From contig NZ_CP095740.1 of the NCBI RefSeq assembly GCF_023078455.1, positions 4,423,501 through 4,487,500 on the forward strand: a DNA stretch of 64,000 bases. The letters run 5' to 3'. This stretch comes from Luteibacter aegosomatis (lineage in GTDB: Bacteria > Pseudomonadota > Gammaproteobacteria > Xanthomonadales > Rhodanobacteraceae). The notes below the pieces were generated by a model. That model was not told where the DNA came from, made no database searches, and worked only from the letters and a program-made list of their open reading frames with translations. The position numbers and the translations under genes are program-made. Below are positions 8,343 to 18,031 of the stretch, in pieces; position 1 is the first letter of the stretch; every line of letters starts with the position of its first letter.

Positions 8343-9173
8343 ATGTCGCACCGACCCCATCGCCGTCTCGCCCGCACCGTTCGTGCCATCGCCTCCTGGC
8401 TGGTGGCGCTGGCGATGTTCTTTCCCATCCTCTGGATGCTGCTGACCAGTTTCAAGAAGGAGCTGGATGCCTTCAGCATGCCCCCGCATTTCCTCTTCAC
8501 GCCGACGCTGGAGAATTACCGCGACATCCTCGCACGCGCGAACTACCTGCATTACGCCTGGAACTCGATCGTGACCGCGGGCGGCGCGACGATCCTGGGC
8601 ATGCTGGTGGCGGTACCCGCGGCCTACGCCTTCGCCTATCACCCCACCCGCCGCACCAAGGACGTGCTGCTGTGGATGCTCTCCACGAAGATGCTGCCGA
8701 GCGTGGGCGTGCTCGTGCCGATCTACCTCATCTGCCGCGATCTGAACATGCTCGACTCGAAGACGGCGCTGGTGGTCATCTTCGCGCTGATCAACCTGCC
8801 GATCATGGTCTGGATGATCTACACCTATTTCCGCGACATCCCCTACGACATCCTCGAAGCCGCGCGCATGGATGGCGCGAATACCGTGCAGACGATGTTC
8901 CGCGTGCTGATCCCCGTCAGCCGCGGCGGCCTCGCCTCGACGGCGTTGCTTTGCCTCATCCTTTCGTGGAACGAGGCGTTCTGGTCGCTCAACCTCACCA
9001 CCGCCAGCGCGGCGCCGCTCACCGCCCTGATCGCCTCGTTCTCCAGTCCCGAGGGACTGTTCTGGGCCAAGCTGTCCGCCGTTTCCACCCTGGCCTGCGC
9101 CCCCATCCTCGTGCTCGGCTGGGCGTCGCAACGCCAGCTCGTGCGCGGCCTCACCTTCGGCGCGGTCAAATAG
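8343..9173 (+). CDS. smoG: ABC transporter permease, polyol type (second)
   Basis: Second CUT1 permease, 276 residues, opening with VRAIASWLVALAMFFPILWM and with further helices such as IVTAGGATILGMLVAVPAAY. The EAA docking loop reads EAARMDGANTVQTMFRVLIP. It starts 13 bases after the first permease, following AAGGAGAC. It forms the membrane channel with that protein, energised by the ATPase encoded next. No truncation is seen. Confidence 0.93.
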   Translation: MSHRPHRRLARTVRAIASWLVALAMFFPILWMLLTSFKKELDAFSMPPHFLFTPTLENYRDILARANYLHYAWNSIVTAGGATILGMLVAVPAAYAFAYHPTRRTKDVLLWMLSTKMLPSVGVLVPIYLICRDLNMLDSKTALVVIFALINLPIMVWMIYTYFRDIPYDILEAARMDGANTVQTMFRVLIPVSRGGLASTALLCLILSWNEAFWSLNLTTASAAPLTALIASFSSPEGLFWAKLSAVSTLACAPILVLGWASQRQLVRGLTFGAVK

Positions 9174-9182
9174 GAGTCACGC

Positions 9183-10256
<1,074 letters not shown>

Positions 10257-10266
10257 AGACCTCCCC

Positions 10267-11754
10267 ATGTCCGTCGCACTCACCCCTTCGCACCTCGACC
10301 GCCTTCCCGCCGGCGTGGAAGCCCCGCCGTTCGACCGCGGCAAGGTGTCCGCCGGCATCGCGCACATCGGCGTGGGCGCCTTCCATCGGGCGCACCTGGC
10401 GATCTACACCCAGCGCACGCTCGCCGATGCCGACATGGCCTCGTGGGGCATCCTCGGCATCCACCTGCTCGACCACGACCGACCGCTCGCCGAGGCCTTC
10501 GGCGCGCAGGACGGGTTGTACTCGGTGAGCGAATACGATCCGCACGGCGAACGCCGCACGCATGTCGTCGGTGCGATGGTCGATTACCTCCATGCGCCGA
10601 CCGCCGGCGCGGCGGCCGTGCTGGAGCGCCTGGCCGATCCCGCCATCCGCATCGTCTCGCTGACGATCACCGAAGGCGGCTACCTCATCGACGAGAACGG
10701 CCGCTTTCGCCTCGACGACGAGACCGTCGTCCACGACCTGGCCCACCCCAACGCCCCCAAGGGCGTCTTCGGTTTCATGGTGGGCGCGCTGGAGCGGCGG
10801 CGCGCCGCCGGCACGCCGCCGTTCACGGTGATGTCGTGCGACAACCTTCGCCACAACGGCGCCCAGGCGCGCAAAGCGGTGCTCGCCTTCGCCACCGCGC
10901 GCTCGAAGGAACTGGCCGCGTGGATCGAGGCGGAAGTCGACTTCCCCAATGCGATGGTCGATCGCATCACCCCCGCGACCACGCCCGCGGTGCGCGACGA
11001 ACTCAACGCCACCACCGGCCTGGACGATCGTGCGCCGGTCATCTGCGAGGACTTCATCCAGTGGGTGCTGGAAGACCGTTTCCGCCACGGCCGCCCGGCG
11101 TGGGAACGCCACGGCGTTCAGATCGTCGACGACGTGTCGCCTTACGAGGACGCGAAGATCCGTCTGCTCAACGGGTCCCACCAGATGCTTTCCTATCCCG
11201 CCTTCCTGGCGGGCCACCGTCGCGTGGACGTGGCGGTGAAGGACCCGCTGTTCCAGCGCTACCTCACCGACTTCCTCGACAAGGACGCGGGCGTCTGGCT
11301 GACATCCCTCCCCGGCATGGACCTCGATCCCTACAAGAAGAAGCTGCTCGAGCGTTTCGGCAACGCCTCCATCGCCGACCAGCTCGACCGGCTCTGCCTC
11401 GACGGCGGCTCGAAGATCCCCGGCTTCCTCGGCCCGACCCTCCGCGCGTGCCTGGAGAACGGCAAGGACGCGCGCCGCCTGGCCTTCCTGCTCGCCGCGT
11501 TCGACCGCTACGTGCGCGTGGGCCACGACGACGACGGTGCCGCCTACCCTCTGCGCGAGCCCAACGCGATGCACCTGGTGCAGGCACTGATCGACAGCGG
11601 CTCGAAGGACGCGCTGATCGAAAGCGAGGACCTGGTGGGGCCGCTACCCGCGAAGGACACGCGCTTCCGTCGGCAATACGAGACGTACGTGGCATCGATG
11701 GAGGAACGCGGCGTGCGCGCGACGCTGGAACGGCTGGATGCGCTCGTCGACTGA
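10267..11754 (+). CDS. Mannitol 2-dehydrogenase family polyol dehydrogenase
   Basis: Cytosolic long-chain polyol dehydrogenase, 495 residues, expected to oxidise D-mannitol to fructose with NAD+; D-arabinitol or sorbitol are other possible substrates. The N-terminal nucleotide-binding domain contains GIAHIGVGAFHRAHLAIY. The family catalytic pattern K-x4-N-x2-H appears as KIRLLNGSHQMLSYPAFLAGH near residue 300. The ATG at 10267 begins the family-conserved region; a longer frame overlaps the ATPase gene and is ignored. As the last gene of the ABC operon, it gives the imported polyol its first catabolic step. No fructokinase or xylulokinase gene follows here. Confidence 0.92.
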   Translation: MSVALTPSHLDRLPAGVEAPPFDRGKVSAGIAHIGVGAFHRAHLAIYTQRTLADADMASWGILGIHLLDHDRPLAEAFGAQDGLYSVSEYDPHGERRTHVVGAMVDYLHAPTAGAAAVLERLADPAIRIVSLTITEGGYLIDENGRFRLDDETVVHDLAHPNAPKGVFGFMVGALERRRAAGTPPFTVMSCDNLRHNGAQARKAVLAFATARSKELAAWIEAEVDFPNAMVDRITPATTPAVRDELNATTGLDDRAPVICEDFIQWVLEDRFRHGRPAWERHGVQIVDDVSPYEDAKIRLLNGSHQMLSYPAFLAGHRRVDVAVKDPLFQRYLTDFLDKDAGVWLTSLPGMDLDPYKKKLLERFGNASIADQLDRLCLDGGSKIPGFLGPTLRACLENGKDARRLAFLLAAFDRYVRVGHDDDGAAYPLREPNAMHLVQALIDSGSKDALIESEDLVGPLPAKDTRFRRQYETYVASMEERGVRATLERLDALVD

Positions 11755-11834
11755 AGCTTTACGAAGCATTCCCGGTGGCTTCACCCCGCCGGACCTAGCT
11801 TGCATGGCAAGTCCGCTACCTGGAGTGCCGGTCC

Positions 11835-11996
11835 ATGCCATATACCCCGACCAATCCGCAGCCCCCGTTCGCCGAGCCGGGCAAGAACCGCCCCGAGGAC
11901 GAGATCCGCCAGCCCGGCAGCTACCGTCCCGAGCGCGATGCCGACCCGGAGCCGCCGGTGGACGACGATCCGGTGGAGCCGTTGGAGCCGAAATGA
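11835..11996 (+). CDS. Small proline-rich acidic protein, 53 residues
   Basis: A short frame begins MPYTPTNPQPPFAEPGKN, is rich in Pro, Asp and Glu, and ends PPVDDDPVEPLEPK. It has no signal peptide, hydrophobic segment or cysteine and is probably disordered. Support comes from a GGAG ribosome binding site 9 bases before the ATG and from an intrinsic terminator that starts five bases after the stop. The preceding gene ends 80 bases earlier, so it may have its own transcript. No function can be suggested; it could still be a chance frame. Confidence 0.5.
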   Translation: MPYTPTNPQPPFAEPGKNRPEDEIRQPGSYRPERDADPEPPVDDDPVEPLEPK

Positions 11997-12000
11997 ACGA

Positions 12001-12024
12001 AGGGCGCCGCGAGGCGCCCTTTCT
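12001..12024 (+). terminator. Intrinsic terminator
   Basis: The perfect stem GGGCGCC/GGCGCCC with a four-base loop is followed by TTTCTT. It lies just after the stop of the 53-residue frame, and its 3' edge touches the end of the leftward YfhO gene. The T-rich side favours rightward transcription. Confidence 0.75.
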
Positions 12025-14244
12025 TCATCCCCTGTGCCGCCAGGCATAGGCCACCATGTCCCAGGGACGGAACACGAAACTCAAACGATGCTCGCCCGCA
12101 GGCACGCAAACGGCGCGGAACATGCCGTTGGCGCGATGGATGGGCAACGGTTTTCCGTCGAGCCGGGCCTGCCAGCCGGGATGGTCCAGCTCGCCCGCCA
12201 CGACCCAGCCCGCCGACGTCGCGCGCGTGTGCAGCTCCTGGCGAGTAGGCGTATTCCTCACGGGGTCGAGAGCGACCGCGCCGTGACAGGACGATGCATC
12301 GGTTACCGCCGATGCGAAATCATCGGCATCCCGAGGGGTAAGCCATAACGTTTCCGCGAAATCGGTATGGACGAAGGCGGCTACCCCGGGGGCCTCCTCG
12401 ACGCGGAGGACGTTCGCCCGCCGGGGGTTGAGGAAACGAGGATAGGCTCGATCGTTGCGCAGGAGGTCGACGTAGGCGAACGACTTTTCGAGCCGGTAGT
12501 GGGAGGGCGGCGCATATGGCGCGCCAGGCCGCCCCTTCCCGAGCACGAGGTAACGCACGCCCAGCAGATCGTCGAGCCGGGCAAGAGGTGGTGCGTTGTA
12601 GGGCGAGTCGGGCACGTTGACGAGCGTGTTTTCCCTCGGCCGGTACCATCGTTCGTAGAGTGCGTAGCGAAGCGGATTGTAACCCTGCGTCGACGCGATC
12701 CCGGCGAGCATGCCGCCGTCGTCCCAGATGGCGCCCGCGTCGCGGGTCGCGATACGGGCGGGTGGCGACGCACCGTTCGTCCCCAGGGCCTGCTTCAGAT
12801 AGGCGACCTCGGGACTGTCCAGGTAACGCTTCGCCTCGTTGGGGGAGGTCAGGAAGCGTCCGCTGAAATTGAACATCCGGTAATCCGCGACGATGACGAC
12901 GAGAAGCCATACGACGGCGCGCCACGCGTCGTGACGTTGATGCACCTGCCACAGGGCAACCAGCGCCACGGCGGGCGCAACGAACGTGGTAGCGCGCGAG
13001 GGCAGCATCGTGGTGGCGGCGATCGCCAGCCATCCGGCCGCCACCACGAGCAGCACGGTCAACTCACGGTGCGATCGAAGGTCGATGCGGCTCGCGCCGA
13101 TGCCGGCAAGAAAGGCCAGCGCGACGTCGAGCACATAAGCCGCGTCGGATGGCCGGCGAAAATGGACGAGCCCCGGCATCCATCCATAGAGCCAGCCGTA
13201 GATGGGCGTATGCGTGCCCAGCATGTAGATCGTCGCCGCGACCGCGAGGGCGCCGAAACAGACGATCGTCCGCGCGTAACCGCTACGCCATGCGCGTCCC
13301 AGGCCCAGGAGGGCGAGCAGCGGGATCGCGCCGATATAGAGGAAGGCCTGCACCGGATCGACCGAAGCGTGTTCGAAGTCGCTCAATCCACCGAAGGCGT
13401 TGGGATGAACCAGATGGAGGAAGGCACGCGCATCGAGCGACGACCCCGCCGCGTCCGACAGGGCCATTTCGCTGCGATTGGACATGACCATCGCGCTCCA
13501 GCTGAAGACCAGTTGGGGGCCTCCGATCGCCAGAGCCGCCACGACCGCCAGCGCCAGCCCGCCGGCGACCGCGCGACGCCGGGACGCGTCGTAGACCGGC
13601 CAATGACGGACGAGCGCCACGCATGCATAGGCACCGATGACGATGACGAACAGGTAGGTGACCTGGACGAGCTGGGTCACCATCGCGCCCGCCGCCAGTC
13701 CCAACAACGACGCGCGCGCGACACCCGGTGTCGCCAGGAAGTGCCGCAAGGCCAGCAGAACCAATGGCACGTATGCGTACGCGATGACGATGGGAACGTG
13801 TTCCAGTCGCGACGCCGCGACACCGCCACCCATGTAGACGATGGCTCCCACCAGCGAACCGAATGCGTTGGTTCCATGTCGGCGCAGCACGGCGAGCATC
13901 GCTGTCGCGCCCATGAGCATGTGCAGGAGAACGCCCCAGCTGAACCATGTGGCGCCGGGATCGGCGGGCAAGAGCATCCAAGCCATCAGGAGCGGCGAAA
14001 AAAGCATGCCCTGCGGATCGCCGATCTGGGCGTAACCGCCGTAGATGTAGGGATTCCACCAGGGCAGCTCACCCGTACGCAGACCGTGCGCGTTGAAATA
14101 GACGGTGGGATAGAACTCGTTGATGGCATCCCAGGGCAACACCCGTCCCCGGAAGAGCAGGCTGGAATCCAGGATCAGCCAGATGAGGCACAGCAGGAGG
14201 AACAGCCGGCGAAAAGACATCGTGTCCGTGATCAAAGCAGCCAT
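12025..14244 (-). CDS. YfhO family multi-spanning membrane protein
   Basis: A 739-residue inner-membrane protein with a dozen or more hydrophobic segments in its first two thirds and a soluble C-terminal domain. The opening resembles YfhO and other GT-C-fold proteins: FRGRVLPWDAINEFYPTVYF, then LPWWNPYIYGGYAQIGDPQG and PLLMAWMLLP. The C-terminal part ends GVPAGEHRLSFVFRPWD, as in YfhO proteins. In Firmicutes, YfhO proteins take part in glycosylation of cell-wall polymers; the role in gammaproteobacteria is not established. The start may be ATG 14244 or ATG 14220; neither has a good ribosome binding site. It stands alone, convergent with the 53-residue frame and divergent from ubiA. Confidence 0.8.
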   Translation of the reverse strand: MAALITDTMSFRRLFLLLCLIWLILDSSLLFRGRVLPWDAINEFYPTVYFNAHGLRTGELPWWNPYIYGGYAQIGDPQGMLFSPLLMAWMLLPADPGATWFSWGVLLHMLMGATAMLAVLRRHGTNAFGSLVGAIVYMGGGVAASRLEHVPIVIAYAYVPLVLLALRHFLATPGVARASLLGLAAGAMVTQLVQVTYLFVIVIGAYACVALVRHWPVYDASRRRAVAGGLALAVVAALAIGGPQLVFSWSAMVMSNRSEMALSDAAGSSLDARAFLHLVHPNAFGGLSDFEHASVDPVQAFLYIGAIPLLALLGLGRAWRSGYARTIVCFGALAVAATIYMLGTHTPIYGWLYGWMPGLVHFRRPSDAAYVLDVALAFLAGIGASRIDLRSHRELTVLLVVAAGWLAIAATTMLPSRATTFVAPAVALVALWQVHQRHDAWRAVVWLLVVIVADYRMFNFSGRFLTSPNEAKRYLDSPEVAYLKQALGTNGASPPARIATRDAGAIWDDGGMLAGIASTQGYNPLRYALYERWYRPRENTLVNVPDSPYNAPPLARLDDLLGVRYLVLGKGRPGAPYAPPSHYRLEKSFAYVDLLRNDRAYPRFLNPRRANVLRVEEAPGVAAFVHTDFAETLWLTPRDADDFASAVTDASSCHGAVALDPVRNTPTRQELHTRATSAGWVVAGELDHPGWQARLDGKPLPIHRANGMFRAVCVPAGEHRLSFVFRPWDMVAYAWRHRG

Positions 14245-14329
14245 CGGCGTTGGCGGGTGGAGCGGAAAGTCTAAGGCATCCGGACCGAAGACCCTGTGGT
14301 GGCCTTCGCCGAGCGGCTAGACTTCGCCC

Positions 14330-15337
14330 ATGAGCCCCGCTTCCAAGAAACCCCGGCCACGACGCACGGCCGCGCCTTCCGCGCGCCACACCCCCACACC
14401 GGCGCCGACCTCACGCCCCGCCGACGCTTCCACGTCCGCCGAGCGCGTGCTCGCCTTCGTGTTGCGCGGCATGCCCGCCGCGCGGCGCGACCGCGTCTAC
14501 GCCTTCCTGCAGCTCACCCGCATGGATCGCCCCATCGGCGCGTTGCTGCTGCTGTGGCCGACGTGGTGGGCCTTGTGGCTGGCGGCGAAGGATTTTCCGC
14601 CGATCGGTCCCCTGGTGATCTTCACCCTCGGGGTGTTTTCCATGCGCGCGGCGGGCTGCGCCATCAACGACTACGCCGACCGCAAGCTCGACCCCCAGGT
14701 GGCGCGCACGCGCGGCCGGCCCATCGCCAGCGGACGCATCACGCCACGCGAAGCCCTGTGGACGTTCGCCGGGCTGATCGCGTTCTCCTTCGTGCTGGTG
14801 CTGTTCACCAACCGCTTCACCATCCTGCTGTCGTTCGGTGGCGCCGCGCTGGCCGCGGCCTACCCCTTCACCAAGCGCTATACCCATCTTCCGCAGGTGG
14901 TGCTGGGCGCGGCGTTCGGTTGGTCGATCCCCATGGCGTTCGCGGCCGTCATCGAGAGCGTACCGCCGGTGGCGTGGCTGCTGTTCATCGCCAACATCGT
15001 CTGGTCGGTGGTCTACGACACGATGTACGCGATGGTCGACCGCGAGGAAGACATTGCCGCCGGCGCGAAGTCCACCGCCATCCTGTTCGCCGATGCCGAT
15101 CGCGTCATCATCGGCATCCTCATGGGTACCTTCCTGCTCGCCATGGCGATGGTCGGCACCCGCTCGAACCTCGGCTGGCCCTACTGGATCGGCCTGCTCG
15201 CCGCCGCCGGCATGTTCGCCTACCAGCAATGGATGATCCGCGAACGCCAGGGGCCCGCCTGCCTCGCCGCGTTCCGCCACAACAACTGGGTAGGCCTCGC
15301 GATCTGGGTGGGCATCGTGCTGGCGCTGGCATTGTGA
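14330..15337 (+). CDS. ubiA: 4-hydroxybenzoate polyprenyltransferase
   Basis: Inner-membrane prenyltransferase of ubiquinone synthesis that attaches the polyprenyl tail to 4-hydroxybenzoate. Both Mg2+-diphosphate motifs are present: NDYADRKLD at residues 113-121 and YDTMYAMVDREED near 233-245. Eight or nine hydrophobic helices follow LTRMDRPIGALLLLWPTWW. The 335-residue product is longer than the usual 285-290 residues because of an approximately 45-residue basic, Pro/Thr-rich N-terminal extension. A start at Met48 would give the family length but lacks clear support, so the long form is listed. Confidence 0.93.
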   Translation: MSPASKKPRPRRTAAPSARHTPTPAPTSRPADASTSAERVLAFVLRGMPAARRDRVYAFLQLTRMDRPIGALLLLWPTWWALWLAAKDFPPIGPLVIFTLGVFSMRAAGCAINDYADRKLDPQVARTRGRPIASGRITPREALWTFAGLIAFSFVLVLFTNRFTILLSFGGAALAAAYPFTKRYTHLPQVVLGAAFGWSIPMAFAAVIESVPPVAWLLFIANIVWSVVYDTMYAMVDREEDIAAGAKSTAILFADADRVIIGILMGTFLLAMAMVGTRSNLGWPYWIGLLAAAGMFAYQQWMIRERQGPACLAAFRHNNWVGLAIWVGIVLALAL

Positions 15338-15380
15338 CGCAGGTCACCTTCGTCATCGAGTCGAAAGACATCTCGGTCGA

Positions 15381-15410
15381 TTGACATCCGACGGAAACGA
15401 AGACTGAAAT
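15381..15410 (+). promoter_or_regulatory. Putative sigma-70 promoter of the TonB receptor gene
   Basis: TTGACA (15381-15386) is followed after 18 bases by TGAAAT (15405-15410), about 130 bases before the receptor start. No clear Fur-box palindrome was recognised in the leader. Confidence 0.4.
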
Positions 15411-15539
15411 AATCCGTCATCACTTACGTTTAACGTCGCCGGGAATCGCGCACCCAGGGAGAGGCCGCGGACCCGGCCACCCCTGCCGGGTCGCGGGGTG
15501 GGTGCGTACGCCCATCCCATCCCCGGAGTTTCCCCCAAC

Positions 15540-18031
15540 ATGCGTAGCACCCCGCTCGCCCGCGCCCTGCGCGGGGCACTCTTCGGCGCTTTCGCCGTTT
15601 CGGCCGCTGCCCAGGCCCAGGATGCCGCTCCCCCGAAAAAGGCCACCGATCTCGACGACGTGGTGGTGACCGCGCGTTCGGGCGTCGAGACCCGCACCAA
15701 GGCGGAGACCAGCTATTCCATCACCACGATCGACGAAGATCGCCTGCGCATGCAGGCGCCGACCAGCGTCACCGAAGCGGTGAAGTCGGTGCCCGGCTTC
15801 TGGGTGGAATCCTCCGGCGGCGAGGCCTCGGGCAACATCCGCGCGCGCGGCATCCCGGTGGACGGTTACGGCTCGGTCACCCTGCTCGAAGACGGCATCC
15901 CCGTGCAGCACGATCCGGCGCTGGGTTACCTCAATGCCGACCAGGCGTTCCGCCTGGACGAAACCATCGAGCGCGTGGAGGTGGTACGCGGCGGCCCTTC
16001 GTCGATCTTCTATTCGAACGCCCCGGCGGGTGCCATCAACTTCATTCCGCGCACGGTCGGCGATACCGCCGAAGGCCTGGTGAAGTACACGGTGGGCAAC
16101 TATTCGCTCAACCGCCTCGACTTCTGGTACGGCACGCCGGTCGGCAACGGCTGGAAGGCGTCGTTCGGCGGTTTCTGGCGCGTGGACGACGGCATTCGCC
16201 GCCCGCAGTTCCATGCGGACGACGGCGGCCAGCTCCGCGCCACGCTCTCGAAGCAACTGGAGCACGGCGACATCAGCTTCGACGTGAAGCACCTGGACGA
16301 CAAGGTGGCGCTGTATCTGGGCATCCCGATGCGTACCACGCCGGGTGGCGACATCCGCGCCGTGCCCGGCTTCAGCGGCAACTACGGCACCCTGGTCGGT
16401 CCGGAAACCCGCGACCTCGACATGCGCGAGGCCGGCGGCGGCACCTATCACTTCGACAACTCCGACGGCACGCACGTCAAGCGCACGCAGGTCTCGTTCA
16501 AGTTCGACCACGACCTGGGCGACGACTGGAAGCTGGCCGAATCGGCCCGCTACAGCGCCACCGATTCGCAGCGCAACGGCGTATTCCCCAATGCCGTGCA
16601 GAGCGGCAGCTCGCTCATCGCGCAGGACAGCGCCAAGCGCCTCGGCCTCATCCCCGGCGCCACCGCGCTGCAGTTGCGCTACGTCGACAACCCCTCGCAG
16701 GTGTTCGACGTCGCCAACCAGAACGGCAACGGGCTGGTGGTCACCGGCGGCATCCGTGGCGTGACGGCGCCGGTGAACGAGTTCGACAACGATACGCGCC
16801 TGTTGCGCAAGTTCGAGATCGGCGACCAGACCCACGACGTGACGCTGGGCTACTACCACGCCAACTTCACCCAGCGCTTCGACCGTTACTCGTCGACCGT
16901 GCTGCTCGACGTGCGCGACAACGCCCGCCTGCTGGACCTCGTGGGCGTGGATGCCAACGGCAAGGTACTCGGTTCGCTGACGGACCACGGTTACTACCGC
17001 TATGGCTACGAGTGGGAAAACGCCAGCGGCAAGTCGGATACCAAGCGTTCTATCTGTCCGACGAATGGCAGGTGACGCCCGAACTTCGCATCGACGGCGG
17101 CTTGCGCTACGAGCACGTGAACGTGCAGGGATACACCGAGGGGAAGGCCACCGTCGACATCGGCGGATCGCCGGCCGCCGCGCAGGTGCTCACGGGCAAC
17201 GGCCAGTTCGCCCACTACGACCAGTCGTTCGACAAGACCGGCTGGACGCTGGGCGCGAACTGGCAGTTCTCGCCACGCCAGGGCGTATTCGCACGATGGA
17301 CATCGGCCTTCCGGCTGCCCGGCCTGGGCACGTACATCACGAATCCCACGGCCACGCCGGTATTGCAGACCATGGACCTGGCCGAGGCCGGCTGGAAATA
17401 CAGCGATCGCCATCTCGACCTGTACGCGACCGCGTTCTACACCAAGTACGACAACGTTGGTTTCAGCAACTACGTATTCGACCGCAACGGCAACACCTCG
17501 ACGGCACAGACCGGCTACGCGGACACCAAGACCTACGGCCTCGAGCTGGAAGGCACGATCTACCCCACGTCGTGGTTCGACGTGCAATTCAACGCGACCT
17601 ACCAGGATCCGAAGTACAAGGGCCTGCGCTACACCGAACTGGTGAACAACGCCCCCGTGCTGCGCGACTACGAGGACGACCAGCTCATCCGCGTGCCCAA
17701 GGTGAGCTACCGCATCGTGCCGGGCGTGAACCTGCTCGACAACCGCCTGCGCCTGCAGGTGACGTACGAGTTCGAAGGCCGCCGCTACGTCGATACGGCC
17801 AACTCGGTGGTGCTGCCTTCCTACCACGTGTGGGGCGCCAGCGCCCGCTACGACGCCACGCGGCAACTGTCGTTCTACCTCTATGCGGACAACATCAACA
17901 ACTCGCTGGGCCTCACCGAAGGCAACCCGCGAGCCGGCGAGCTGGCCAGCGCCGATGCCGGCGCCAACACGTTCATCGCGCGACCGCTGCTGGGCCGCTC
18001 GTACCGCGCCGCCGTGATGTACCGTTTCTGA
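15540..18031 (+). pseudogene. TonB-dependent receptor, broken by a one-base frameshift
   Basis: Outer-membrane active-transport receptor. Frame one, from ATG 15540, gives a signal peptide (RALRGALFGAFAVSAAAQAQ), a TonB-box-like DLDDVVVTARSG, and a plug domain with VKSVPGFWVESSGGE and IERVEVVRGGPSSIFYSNAP. It runs through the first barrel strands and stops at 17075. The remaining barrel continues in another frame (AFYLSDEWQVTPELRIDGG) to the C-terminal YRAAVMYRF at 18031. Inserting a single G after the AAG codon at 17043-17045 would restore DTKAFYLSDEW and one product of about 830 residues. It is either a real inactivating deletion or a sequencing error. The stop overlaps the next gene's start, so the pair is coupled. 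Confidence 0.88.
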
